Source: Campylobacterota bacterium
Lineage (GTDB): Bacteria > Campylobacterota > Campylobacteria > Campylobacterales > Sulfurovaceae
Direction of reading: 5' to 3'
Length of the DNA stretch: 9,700 nt
NCBI GenBank assembly: GCA_003646505.1
Contig: QMKT01000056.1
Coordinates: 1-9,700 of the forward strand
The notes below the pieces were generated by a model. That model was not told the origin of the DNA. It saw only the letters and a program-made list of their open reading frames with translations, and made no database searches. The first letter of the stretch is position 1. Every line of letters starts with the position of its first letter. The translations under genes and the position numbers were made by a program. Of this stretch, positions 1 through 7,328 are shown piece after piece.

Positions 1-1165
1 AAATTGCGCCTTCTATAAGTTTCAAGCTGGCTCCACCCCCAGTAGAAATGAAGGTCATCTCCTCTGCATCACCTGAACGCTGTACAACATCTGCTGTATC
101 TCCACCCCCAACGATCGTTGTGGCATGTGTTTGTGCGATGTTATTTGACATGGCCATACTCCCTTTAGAGTATCTGTCCATTTCATATACTCCCATAGGA
201 CCATTCCACATAATGGTCTGTGCATCATTTAATGCCTCACGAAACAGTCTCGAAGACGCCGGACCGATATCCAGTCCCATCCATCCTTTTGGTATCTCTT
301 GCACAGGGAGGAATTTTACTGTCGTATTTTCTGAAAATTCAGCTGCTGCTACCACATCAACCGGTAAATAAAATTTTACACCCAGTGCTTTTGCTTTTTT
401 AACAATACTGTTTGCTTCTTCTAACAAATCATCTTCTACAAGTGAATTACCCACTTCATGTCCATGTGCCTTCAAAAAAGTAAAGGCCATACCCCCGCCG
501 ATGATGACTTTGTCTACTTTGGTAATAAGATTTGTAAGTGCCTGAAGTTTACCAGACACTTTAGAGCCTCCAACAACTGCCACAAAAGGACGCACAGGTT
601 TTTCAAGTACTTTAGAAAAGAAATTAACTTCCTTTGCCATCAAAAAACCTGCTGCTTTATGATCTTCATCAAAGAATTTTGTTATGGCGTGAATAGAGGC
701 ATGTTTTCTGTGACACGCACCAAAAGCATCGTTAATATATATATCTGCAAAATCTGCTAACTGTTTTGCAAAATTCTCATCATTTGTTGTTTCCCCTGCC
801 TCATAACGAAGGTTTTCGAGTAAAAGAACATCTCCAGGTTCCATTTTAGCCGCCTTTGCTGATGCATCTGGACCTACAACATCTTCAGCCATAAAAATAT
901 CTCTTTTTATTTTAAGTAGTGTATGTAGTCTTTTAGCCACAGGTACCAACGAAAACTTCTCTTCGTATTTCCCCGGCTCAGGTCGTTCATAGTGTGAAGC
1001 CAGAATAATCTTACAATCTCTGTCTATGCAGTAACGTATCGTCTGCAATGCAGAACGTATCCTTCTGTCATCTGTAATATTTCCAAACTCATCCTTAGGG
1101 ACATTAAAGTCACATCTTATGAATACTCTTTTACCATCTACATCTAAATCTTTTAATGTCTTCAA
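1..1165 (-). CDS. pgk: Phosphoglycerate kinase, C-terminus cut by window edge
   Basis: Cytosolic kinase that interconverts 1,3-bisphosphoglycerate and 3-phosphoglycerate with ADP/ATP, next to GAPDH in glycolysis and gluconeogenesis. The minus-strand translation shows family landmarks in order: DFNVP at residues 19-23, [64 protein letters not shown] and a final [14 protein letters not shown] at the edge. About 388 residues are present, so only about 10-15 are missing. The start is TTG at 1165-1163, directly after the gap stop codon TAG (1168-1166). An AAGGAAG ribosome-binding site lies at 1177-1171, inside the last codons of gap. No in-frame ATG could supply the required N-terminus. Zero spacing indicates an operon with translational coupling. 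The usual SHLGRP segment reads SHYERP. Identification is certain. Confidence 0.97.
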   Translation of the reverse strand, partial: MKTLKDLDVDGKRVFIRCDFNVPKDEFGNITDDRRIRSALQTIRYCIDRDCKIILASHYERPEPGKYEEKFSLVPVAKRLHTLLKIKRDIFMAEDVVGPDASAKAAKMEPGDVLLLENLRYEAGETTNDENFAKQLADFADIYINDAFGACHRKHASIHAITKFFDEDHKAAGFLMAKEVNFFSKVLEKPVRPFVAVVGGSKVSGKLQALTNLITKVDKVIIGGGMAFTFLKAHGHEVGNSLVEDDLLEEANSIVKKAKALGVKFYLPVDVVAAAEFSENTTVKFLPVQEIPKGWMGLDIGPASSRLFREALNDAQTIMWNGPMGVYEMDRYSKGSMAMSNNIAQTHATTIVGGGDTADVVQRSGDAEEMTFISTGGGASLKLIEGAI

Positions 1166-2164
1166 CTATGCTTCCTTGCTTATATATACAGCCATATCTA
1201 CCAGGCGACAGGAGTATCCCCACTCGTTGTCATACCAAGAGAGTACTTTTACCATGTTATCGCCTATCACTTGAATAGTATCTTGCGCAACAACGGTACT
1301 AAGTGATTCACCTACAAAGTCCTGAGAGACCCTATATTCTTCATCTACACCCAAAATTCCTTTATGAGAACCCATACTCGCTGTTTTAAATGCTGCTTGC
1401 ACATCAGCCACAGTCACATTTTTATTTAAAGTAACTGTTAAGTCAACCATAGAAACATCCGGTGTTGGTACTCTGATCGCCTGACCATTTATTTTTCCTG
1501 CAAGATTTGGCAATACTTTAGAAATAGCTTTTGCTGCACCAGTGGTCGTAGGTACCAAGTTCACTGCACCAGAACGTCCTTTTCTTGGATCTTTTTTATG
1601 CTTACCATCCAAAATCGGCTGAGAAGAAGTATAACTGTGGATCGTAGTCATCAAACCATTTTCAATACCAAAAGCATCATCCAGAACTTTTGCAACGGGC
1701 GCCAAACCATTGGTTGTACAAGAGGCATTTGAAACGATCGCCTGACCTGCATACTCTTCTGCATTTGCGCCTAGAACAAAGGTAGCTGTATCATCTTTCG
1801 CGGGTGCAGAGAAAAGCACTTTTTTAACACCGTTATCTAGATACGGTTGTACAGATTCAGCAGTTAAAAAGGCACCTGTACATTCAAGAACAAGTTCTAC
1901 ACCACAAGAAGCAAAATCGATCTTTGACAAGTCACGCTCTGCAAAGATCTTTGCTTTGGTCTTGCCGATATTAAGATAGCCATTGGCTACAGTAACATCA
2001 TGGCTTGTTCCATGTACAGAATCATATTTGACATTATATTGGATCATCTCTTCCGTACCAGAAGCATTCACGGCAACAAGCTCAATATCATCTCTATCTG
2101 CGATGATACGTGCCACACATCTACCTATTCTTCCCAGTCCGTTAATTGCTACTTTTACAGCCAT
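1166..2164 (-). CDS. gap: Glyceraldehyde-3-phosphate dehydrogenase, type I, probably NADP-capable
   Basis: Homotetrameric cytosolic enzyme that interconverts glyceraldehyde-3-phosphate and 1,3-bisphosphoglycerate. Its 332 residues match the family length. Visible are the Rossmann NGLGRIGR at 8-15, the active-site SNASCTTN with Cys149, and His176 in TTIHSYTS. PTTTGAAKA and the C-terminal SWYDNEWGYS are also present. The start is ATG at 2164 with AAGGGG at 2175-2170, five bases upstream. The residue after strand 2, normally Asp in NAD-specific forms (Asp32 numbering), is Ala34 in AVNAS. The Leu187-Pro188 pair of NAD-type enzymes is Gly-Lys here, followed by a one-residue insertion. From studies of other GAPDHs these changes favour NADP or dual use; for this enzyme that is an inference. 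It is the first gene of a unit with pgk and is transcribed divergently from nadD. Confidence 0.97.
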   Translation of the reverse strand: MAVKVAINGLGRIGRCVARIIADRDDIELVAVNASGTEEMIQYNVKYDSVHGTSHDVTVANGYLNIGKTKAKIFAERDLSKIDFASCGVELVLECTGAFLTAESVQPYLDNGVKKVLFSAPAKDDTATFVLGANAEEYAGQAIVSNASCTTNGLAPVAKVLDDAFGIENGLMTTIHSYTSSQPILDGKHKKDPRKGRSGAVNLVPTTTGAAKAISKVLPNLAGKINGQAIRVPTPDVSMVDLTVTLNKNVTVADVQAAFKTASMGSHKGILGVDEEYRVSQDFVGESLSTVVAQDTIQVIGDNMVKVLSWYDNEWGYSCRLVDMAVYISKEA

Positions 2165-2188
2165 GCGTTCCCCTTATGATTATTATGC

Positions 2189-2206
2189 TAAAATTACGCA
2201 ATTTTA
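2189..2206. promoter_or_regulatory. Symmetric divergent promoter/operator between gap and nadD
   Basis: The 61-bp intergenic region contains a perfect inverted repeat, TAAAATT-ACGC-AATTTTA. Each arm carries a TAAAAT hexamer. On the plus strand it sits at 2189-2194 and is preceded by TG one base upstream, giving an extended -10 (TGCTAAAAT) for nadD with a predicted start near 2201. On the minus strand it lies at 2206-2201 and would start gap RNA near 2194, leaving a leader of about 30 bases. No good -35 is seen, which is common in Campylobacterota. The two -10 elements are too close for both promoters to be occupied at once. The palindrome could also be a protein operator. Confidence 0.55.
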
Positions 2207-2225
2207 CAGTAAATGAGGTTAGTAT

Positions 2226-3143
2226 TTGGTTAATCATCAAAAGCCTACTATAGCACTCTTTGGGGGAAGTTTTGACCCTCCCCACATAGGGCATCAACTT
2301 ATCGTTGAAAAGGCTATAGAAAACTTGCAAATTGATCAACTGCTTGTCGTACCTGCTTACCTGAACCCTTTTAAGACATCCACACTGGCAGATGCCCATA
2401 CGCGATTTTTATGGTGTCAAACACTCTTTGACCACATGGCCCGTGTAAAAGTAGATGATTATGAGATAAAAGAAGGAAAAAGTACAGTAACCTCACAATC
2501 TGTAAAACATTTTAACCAGGCATACGATGTCAAGTATCTTATCATAGGATCTGACAACCTGTCATCAGTGACAAAATGGCATGCATTTGAATGGCTAAAT
2601 GAAACAATAACCTGGGTTATAGCAACACGCGGTAATCATCATTTAGATACGGATGAACTTAGGAAATGGCAGTTACTGCCTATAGAAGCGCCTATGAGTT
2701 CAACCCAAATAAGAGAAACAAAAAATTTACAATTTATTGACGAAAAGATCAAAAGATCTGTCAAACATATACTAGAAGGGCAACACCATATGACAATAGA
2801 CGAAAGAATAACCAGTATCGTAAACTTACTGGACGATAAAAAAGCAGAAGAGATAGAAGTATTTAACCTTGAAGATGCCGATTACATAGCAAAACGTGTA
2901 GTCATTGCAAATTCTCTCAATGGAAAACATACCATAGCACTCTTTGAACATCTTAAAAAAGAGTTAAGAGCACAAGGCGATTCATTCCTTGCATCAGACA
3001 CCAGTGATGAGTGGGCAGTAGGTGACCTTGGAGATATTCTCGTTCATATCATGATACCTGAATACAGACAACGTTATTCACTGGAAACATTTTTAAGCGA
3101 ACTGGTTGAAAATCAGAAAAATAAAGACATCGACCCTGCATAA
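2226..3143 (+). CDS. nadD-rsfS: Fused nicotinate-nucleotide adenylyltransferase (NadD) and ribosomal silencing factor (RsfS)
   Basis: One uninterrupted 305-codon frame holds two proteins that are normally separate neighbours. Residues 1 to about 185 are NadD, which adenylates nicotinate mononucleotide in NAD synthesis: GGSFDPPHIGH at 13-23, IIGSDNL at 106-112 and SSTQIRE at 158-164 are the nucleotidyltransferase signatures. Residues 189-305 are RsfS (DUF143/Iojap), which binds ribosomal protein uL14 and blocks subunit joining: MTIDERI, then VEVFNLED-like and DEWAVGDLGDILVHIM segments, and YSLE near the end. The start is TTG at 2226 with GAGG at 2215-2218. Met189 (ATG at 2790) is preceded by AGAAGGG and could restart translation of a free 117-residue RsfS. 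In related bacteria I remember nadD and rsfS as adjacent genes, so this is a true fusion, a read-through form, or a dual-start gene. Confidence 0.93.
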   Translation: MVNHQKPTIALFGGSFDPPHIGHQLIVEKAIENLQIDQLLVVPAYLNPFKTSTLADAHTRFLWCQTLFDHMARVKVDDYEIKEGKSTVTSQSVKHFNQAYDVKYLIIGSDNLSSVTKWHAFEWLNETITWVIATRGNHHLDTDELRKWQLLPIEAPMSSTQIRETKNLQFIDEKIKRSVKHILEGQHHMTIDERITSIVNLLDDKKAEEIEVFNLEDADYIAKRVVIANSLNGKHTIALFEHLKKELRAQGDSFLASDTSDEWAVGDLGDILVHIMIPEYRQRYSLETFLSELVENQKNKDIDPA

Positions 3144-3150
3144 AATATTC

Positions 3151-3176
3151 ATAAACGACAAACTCTTGTCGTTTAT
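3151..3176. terminator. Perfect 11-bp hairpin between convergent genes
   Basis: ATAAACGACAA, loop ACTC, TTGTCGTTTAT: eleven uninterrupted pairs starting 7 bases after the nadD-rsfS stop and ending immediately against the stop codon of the membrane-protein gene on the other strand. The A/T-rich outer pairs could serve as a short U-tract in both directions, so a bidirectional terminator is likely. There is no long T run, so efficiency is uncertain. Confidence 0.7.
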
Positions 3177-3503
3177 CTAAGATAGTTCGTGTCCAGACCC
3201 TGTCAAAAACTCTAACACTAAAAATAATCCTATCGTTATCACAGGTGAAAAGATAATCCACCAATAATATTTATCTCTTAGTAAATATACCAATAAACCA
3301 CCCCATGAAAGTATGATCAGAATAATATGTGTCATGAAAATAGGCATCACCTGTCTTGTTAGATTTCCTAAAACAGCCAAAGAGATGATCGCGCCAAAGG
3401 TTGCCAACCCAATCACAAGTTTTTTAAGATCTTTATTTCTGCTATAAAGAAAAAAGAGTATGGCTAATGTAGCCAATATTGCCAAAATGATCAAAGCTTT
3501 CAT
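3177..3503 (-). CDS. Small four-helix membrane protein of unknown function
   Basis: A protein of 108 residues that I do not recognise. It has four hydrophobic stretches at about 2-20, 29-48, 55-75 and 81-100, with basic loops at 22-28 (SRNKDLKK) and 76-79 (RDK). This predicts an inner-membrane protein with a short polar tail. I place the start at ATG 3503 because AAGGAGG (3516-3510) is five to six bases upstream. A GTG six bases further upstream (3509) would overlap the ribosome-binding site. It lies 26 bases after argS on the same strand and is probably the last gene of that operon. Position next to argS does not reveal a role. Confidence 0.75.
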   Translation of the reverse strand: MKALIILAILATLAILFFLYSRNKDLKKLVIGLATFGAIISLAVLGNLTRQVMPIFMTHIILIILSWGGLLVYLLRDKYYWWIIFSPVITIGLFLVLEFLTGSGHELS

Positions 3504-3529
3504 CCCCACCTCCTTCTACATTAATGTCA

Positions 3530-5227
3530 TTATAACTTGTTTACAACCTCAATGCCAAGTAGCTCTAAACCTTGTTTGATCGTTTTAGCTGTTAAGTCTG
3601 CCAATTGTAAACGGCTCATTTTTATTTTTTCATCCACATCTGATCTCAAAATAGGATTTTGTTCATAAAAACGCATAAAGAGCGTTACAAGATCATGCAA
3701 ATATGTTGTAATCTGATTAGGAGAGGTATCTGTCGCTGCACGTGTCAACACATCTTCAAAACGCAATAACATAACGGCCAAACGATGTTCCAAGACATCA
3801 CTTATAATGATCTCACCTTTTATCTCACCATCGTATTTTCTAAAAATACTTTGTATCCTTGCATAAGCATACTGCATATAAAGAGAAGTATTTCCTTCAA
3901 AACTCAACATTTTATCCCAGTTAAAAATGTAGTTTGATTCACGGTTGATGGAAAGATCGGCATATTTGACTGCACCAATACCGATGATTTTAGCGAGTGT
4001 TTCTATCTCATCGGATGTATAATCCCCTTTGTTTTTGATAGCTTCTTTTGCTTTTACTACTGCTTCATCAAGCAAATCGATCAATTTTACTGTACCACCA
4101 TCACGTGTTTTAAATGGTTTACCACTCTTGTCCATCATGGTACCAAAACCAACATGCTCCAAGTTCACATCTTCTGGTACAAAGCCTGATTCTTTCGCCA
4201 CCCTAAACACTTGTTTAAAGTGTCCAGCCTGTCTCGCATCCACGACGTAAGAAATACGTTTTGCCTGCAAGGTCTGTGCTCTGTAACGCAAGGCAGCAAG
4301 GTCTGTGGTTGCATAAAGATACCCACCATCTCCTTTTTGCACAATAACCGGTACTTCATCACCTTCTAAAAAGACACACTGTGCTCCATTACTTTCCTGA
4401 AGTGTACCATTAGCAGCCAGATCTTCCACTACTTTAGAGAGATCATCATTGTAAAAGCTCTCTGCACGTACATCTTCACGTGTAAGTTTTACGCTAAGTT
4501 TTTCATAGATATCTTCACAATGTCCTAAAGAAATATCAATAAACTTTTGCCAAAGCTCTAAGCAGTGTCTATCTCCACTTTGAATTTTCACCACGTACTC
4601 TCTGGCTTTATCTGCAAATGCAGCATCTGCATCAAAACGTCCCTTGGCATCCTTATAAAACTGTTCGAGATCCTTCAGGCTCACAGAACCGTCTTCACCT
4701 ATCTCTTCAAGATACGCGATCAGCATTCCAAACTGTGTACCCCAGTCTCCAATATGGTTTTGGCGTATCACCTCATCACCTAAAAAAGTCAGTAAATTGG
4801 CAAGTGTATCCCCTATGATGGTTGAACGTAAGTGTCCCACATGCATCTGTTTAGCCATATTGGGACCAGAGTAATCAACCACAACTCTGATCGGAGTCTC
4901 AGTTTTGGCAATACTTAACCTCTCATCATTCACTGCAGCTTGACATTGTTCTGAGATCCATAAAGGGTTGATCCATAAATTAATAAACCCAGGACCCGCG
5001 ATCTCCGCTTTACTAATAATACCGCTTAAGTCTAGGCTCTCAATAATATCTCCCGCGATCTCTCTGGGATTCTTACCTAACTTTTTTGACAGTGCCATTG
5101 CACCGTTAAACTGAAAATCACCAAACTCTGCTTTCGTTGATTCAGATACACTCATAGGTTCATGCTCTATACCTGCTCTGAAAAAAGCATCTTTTATCAC
5201 GTTATTGATGTGTAGTTTTAATTTCAT
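3530..5227 (-). CDS. argS: Arginyl-tRNA synthetase
   Basis: Class I aminoacyl-tRNA synthetase that charges tRNA-Arg with arginine using ATP. At 565 residues it is full length. The N-terminal additional domain holds FGDFQFN at 35-41. The catalytic core has DYSGPNMAKQMHVGHLRST at 118-136 with HIGH-type HVGH at 129-132, GDWGTQFG at 160-167 and DARQAGHFKQVF at 330-341. The region that carries KMSK in other class I enzymes reads DKSGKPFKTRDG (366-377), as in many bacterial ArgRS. The C-terminal helical anticodon-binding (DALR) domain begins around YMQYAYARIQSIF and ends near residue 565. The start ATG 5227 has only a weak GGA upstream. The 162-base space to tatA is largely filled by a REP-like fold-back, so argS is probably read through from the tatA/gmk transcript. 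Confidence 0.97.
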   Translation of the reverse strand: MKLKLHINNVIKDAFFRAGIEHEPMSVSESTKAEFGDFQFNGAMALSKKLGKNPREIAGDIIESLDLSGIISKAEIAGPGFINLWINPLWISEQCQAAVNDERLSIAKTETPIRVVVDYSGPNMAKQMHVGHLRSTIIGDTLANLLTFLGDEVIRQNHIGDWGTQFGMLIAYLEEIGEDGSVSLKDLEQFYKDAKGRFDADAAFADKAREYVVKIQSGDRHCLELWQKFIDISLGHCEDIYEKLSVKLTREDVRAESFYNDDLSKVVEDLAANGTLQESNGAQCVFLEGDEVPVIVQKGDGGYLYATTDLAALRYRAQTLQAKRISYVVDARQAGHFKQVFRVAKESGFVPEDVNLEHVGFGTMMDKSGKPFKTRDGGTVKLIDLLDEAVVKAKEAIKNKGDYTSDEIETLAKIIGIGAVKYADLSINRESNYIFNWDKMLSFEGNTSLYMQYAYARIQSIFRKYDGEIKGEIIISDVLEHRLAVMLLRFEDVLTRAATDTSPNQITTYLHDLVTLFMRFYEQNPILRSDVDEKIKMSRLQLADLTAKTIKQGLELLGIEVVNKL

Positions 5228-5244
5228 TTATTTTCCGTATTTTT

Positions 5245-5351
5245 TCGTTCCCATGCTCTGCGTGGGAATGCATATACAGCATTATTGAGTAAGGGGAGTT
5301 TCTTTGCTTATAAAGCTAAGTATGCATTCCCATCGAGACGATGGGAACGAG
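5245..5351. repeat. REP-like paired inverted repeat (fold-back element)
   Basis: Two related copies of about 36 bases lie in opposite orientation (5245-5280 and 5315-5351), separated by about 34 bases. Both share CGTTCCCAT at the outer end and GGGAATGCATA inside. Each copy also folds on itself: CCCATGC-TCT-GCGTGGG (5250-5266, one T-G wobble) and CCCATCG-AGA-CGATGGG (5329-5345, perfect). The general type, a GTTCCCA stem with TGGGAATGC, resembles REP/BIME palindromes associated with RAYT (TnpA_REP) transposases in other bacteria. That parallel is from memory. It sits between tatA and argS and may affect RNA stability or attenuation. No transposase lies nearby. Confidence 0.75.
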
Positions 5352-5364
5352 ATTTGAATATTCT

Positions 5365-5381
5365 TGAACGTAGAACGTTCA
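5365..5381. terminator. Short hairpin just downstream of tatA
   Basis: TGAACGT-AGA-ACGTTCA is a perfect seven-pair stem with a three-base loop, 9 bases past the tatA stop codon. On the minus strand it is followed by AGAATATT, not by a T tract. It is better described as a 3' stabilising or weakly attenuating hairpin than as a strong terminator. On the plus strand it is followed by a T run, but no plus-strand gene precedes it. Confidence 0.35.
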
Positions 5382-5389
5382 GTACTTTT

Positions 5390-5611
5390 TTAAACGTTTT
5401 CGCTTTTTTTCTCTTCTATCTTTGTTTCCGTTGCATCTGTCTCTTTAGTTGCAATTTCTTTAGGCTCTTCTTCATCATCTTTAATTGCTTTTTTGAAGTC
5501 CTTAATACCTTTTCCCATACCTTTTGCAAGATCTGGAATCTTTTTTGCTCCAAAAACAAGCACGACGATTGCCAATACAATCAATAGTTCTGGCATACTT
5601 GGCATACCCAT
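5390..5611 (-). CDS. tatA: Sec-independent (Tat) protein translocase subunit TatA/TatE
   Basis: Small membrane protein (73 residues) that oligomerises to form the pathway for folded, twin-arginine proteins together with TatC. The N-terminal membrane helix is [21 protein letters not shown] (residues 6-26) and ends with the diagnostic [20 protein letters not shown] hinge and amphipathic helix. A highly charged, mostly acidic tail follows. The start is ATG 5611 with AGGA five bases upstream. A gmk-tatA-argS order is one I remember from Campylobacter, supporting the call. TatA and TatB are similar; the short length and the KKIP...FKKA region favour TatA. tatC is not in the window. Confidence 0.94.
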   Translation of the reverse strand: MGMPSMPELLIVLAIVVLVFGAKKIPDLAKGMGKGIKDFKKAIKDDEEEPKEIATKETDATETKIEEKKSENV

Positions 5612-5653
5612 GTTAATCCTTTAATTTCGCTACTATGAGCATTAATTTGAATT

Positions 5654-5659
5654 ATTATA
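5654..5659 (-). promoter_or_regulatory. Candidate -10 element for tatA-argS
   Basis: On the minus strand a consensus TATAAT sits in the 59-base gmk-tatA space, 42 bases upstream of the tatA start, within AT-rich sequence. It would start RNA near 5647 and give tatA and argS a promoter of their own in addition to read-through from gmk. No -35 is evident. Confidence 0.4.
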
Positions 5660-5670
5660 CTCGAATTTAT

Positions 5671-6294
5671 TTAATATAAGTTATTTGCTAACCATTGTGT
5701 GATAAATTTTTCTTCATCTTCACTACTTTGTTTCAATCTAGCAGCTTTAGCAACGATCACAAATTGTTTTGCTGCAATCTCTACTGTATCATTGATGATG
5801 GTAAAGTCATACTCGCCTACTGCAGTAATCTCATCTTTTGCATTTTTAATGCGATTCACGATCACTGCTTCATCATCTGTACAGCGTGCTCGAAGTCTTT
5901 GCTCAAGCGCAGCCAATGTTGGCGGTGTGATAAAAGCAGAAGTCGTAATATCATTCATTTTTGCACGTACCAGTCTGTGACCTTGTACATCGATATCAAA
6001 GATCACCAATTTTCCTGCCTGAAGTGCTTCTCTGACCGGCTTAAGAGAAGTTCCATAGTAGTTACCATGCACCTGTGCATACTCCAGAAAATTTCCTGCT
6101 TTGATATCTTCTTCAAATTCTTCTTTTGTCACAAAAAAGTAATCACGTCCATTTTCTTCACCCATTCTTGACTTACGAGTTGTGGTTGAGATAGAAAAAT
6201 AATATTCACCTATATTTTCCGAAGCAGCAGAGATAATAGTACTTTTACCTGCACCGCTTGGTCCAGAGAGAACCAAAATTGCACCTTTTTGCAT
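5671..6294 (-). CDS. gmk: Guanylate kinase
   Basis: Cytosolic enzyme that phosphorylates GMP to GDP with ATP, essential for GTP and dGTP supply. At 207 residues it is full length. The P-loop GPSGAGKST is at 11-19. The GMP-binding segment includes Ser36, Arg40 and Arg43 in STTTRKSRMGE. Further GMP contacts are Glu71 in FLEYAQVHGNYYGT and Tyr80. FDIDVQG at 99-105 is the second nucleotide-binding motif, and the lid arginines are in EQRLRARCTDDE. The ATG (6294-6292) overlaps the upstream TAA by one base (TAATG), an arrangement typical of translational coupling with the acidic protein gene. It is followed after 59 bases by tatA. Confidence 0.97.
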   Translation of the reverse strand: MQKGAILVLSGPSGAGKSTIISAASENIGEYYFSISTTTRKSRMGEENGRDYFFVTKEEFEEDIKAGNFLEYAQVHGNYYGTSLKPVREALQAGKLVIFDIDVQGHRLVRAKMNDITTSAFITPPTLAALEQRLRARCTDDEAVIVNRIKNAKDEITAVGEYDFTIINDTVEIAAKQFVIVAKAARLKQSSEDEEKFITQWLANNLY

Positions 6295-7208
6295 TAATCA
6301 TTGTCCTCTAGTTTTATTTTTAGTTCTATCTCTTTCCCCTTTAAAAACTTCTTGATCTTTTTTGGCTTAAGACTTATCAGTGCTTGAGTCATAGCCGATT
6401 CAAGTTGAGACAGCTCTTCTTTACTACAATGTAACGTGTCTTGCTTCTTCTTCTGAGCTTTCTTATGCTTCAATTTATTCTTTTTGCATTTAAGTGCTTT
6501 TTTTTCTTTTGTTTTAGTGTTCAGGACATTGATGATCTCATCCTCATCCAATATTTCCAACCCTTCCGAGATCAGTTGTTCCTTGATCACCTCAACCTTA
6601 CGATAATGCACTTCAGCTTCGCTCAGATCTTCTACTTCTTCTGTCTCCTCATCCATATCTAAAAGTGCTTTTATCTTTTCAATTTCGTTACTGTCAAGTA
6701 CTTCCAGGGGTAACCCTTCTAAAGATTCAGGTTCCTCTTTTTCTATAAGCATCTCATCTGCTAACTCCAAAACCTCTTCTTCTATATCATACTCTATTTC
6801 AGGGGTAAAAATAGAAAGTTCCCTCTCTTTTTCTATAGTCGGTTCTTCTGGAGCCAAAGGAAAGATAGAGTGTTTCTCTAACCGCTCATCCTCTGCAGCA
6901 CTCATGTCTACACTCTCGATCACTTTGATTATTTGTGAAGGTAAAAATGGTTTTCTGATGTTTTCATCAAAACCTTCTACCGTATCTTTAATATAAGAAA
7001 TAAATATTTTTTTTCTTATGTCCCCTTCTTCAAGAAAAGCATCAATAGCATCCACATAAGAGCCATCATCTACAAAAACAAGATCATACACAACATCTTT
7101 CACCGCATCCAATCCTGTCACTTCATCCAACATCAGATGTGTGTCTCGAGTACAAAGTGCAAGCAGTCTGGAGACAACAGGATTAGCGTTAATGAGTAAG
7201 ATTTTCAT
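6294..7208 (-). CDS. Acidic protein with degenerate response-regulator receiver domain
   Basis: The 304-residue protein has three parts. Residues 1-101 look like a CheY-type receiver: YDLVFVDD puts Asp47 at the phospho-acceptor position, Ser71 follows the next strand, and Lys86-Pro87-Phe88 is the conserved KPF. However, the acidic pair normally ending the first strand is replaced by INAN (Asn7, Asn9), so Mg-dependent phosphorylation may be impaired. Residues 102-230 are very rich in Glu and Asp. Residues 232-256 are almost continuous Lys, and 282-300 are again basic. I use ATG 7208 because GGAG (7220-7217) lies eight bases upstream and the domain begins at once; an in-frame ATG at 7238 would leave almost no room after the -10. 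I remember a highly acidic protein gene before gmk in Campylobacter. Function unknown. Confidence 0.85.
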   Translation of the reverse strand: MKILLINANPVVSRLLALCTRDTHLMLDEVTGLDAVKDVVYDLVFVDDGSYVDAIDAFLEEGDIRKKIFISYIKDTVEGFDENIRKPFLPSQIIKVIESVDMSAAEDERLEKHSIFPLAPEEPTIEKERELSIFTPEIEYDIEEEVLELADEMLIEKEEPESLEGLPLEVLDSNEIEKIKALLDMDEETEEVEDLSEAEVHYRKVEVIKEQLISEGLEILDEDEIINVLNTKTKEKKALKCKKNKLKHKKAQKKKQDTLHCSKEELSQLESAMTQALISLKPKKIKKFLKGKEIELKIKLEDND

Positions 7209-7241
7209 AGTAAAGACTCCGTAAATATATTCTGCCATTGT

Positions 7242-7247
7242 AATATA
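7242..7247 (-). promoter_or_regulatory. Candidate -10 element for the acidic protein-gmk operon
   Basis: On the minus strand TATATT lies 34 bases upstream of the chosen ATG at 7208. It predicts a transcription start near 7235 and a leader of about 27 bases that contains the GGAG ribosome-binding site. This supports the 7208 start over the ATG at 7238. No -35 is recognised. Confidence 0.4.
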
Positions 7248-7290
7248 ATTTTGGTTAGGGCTTGGTGTGAATTTTCTAAGAGGATTACGC

Positions 7291-7296
7291 TATAAT
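7291..7296 (+). promoter_or_regulatory. Consensus -10 element for the DUF2279-like gene
   Basis: A perfect TATAAT, with a predicted RNA start near 7303. The resulting leader of about 26 bases contains AAAAAGAG (ending 7322), six bases before the ATC triplet at 7329 where the encoded signal peptide begins. Promoter, leader and ribosome-binding site therefore all point to initiation at 7329 although the triplet is not a standard start. Confidence 0.5.
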
Positions 7297-7328
7297 CTAT
7301 ACTTTAAATACAGAAAAAAGAGCATTCC

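Noticed and set aside
48..760. Several plus-strand open frames over pgk
   Set aside because: The minus strand encodes the complete PGK landmark series here, so these are shadows.
4116..4135. Missing KMSK motif in ArgRS
   Set aside because: Many bacterial arginyl-tRNA synthetases lack the standard KMSK; the DKSGKPFKTRDG segment is a normal variant, not a defect.
5695..6171. Open frame of 158 codons on the plus strand
   Set aside because: Lies wholly antisense to gmk; Cys/Phe-rich composition is typical of a shadow of the real gene and there is no homology-like motif.
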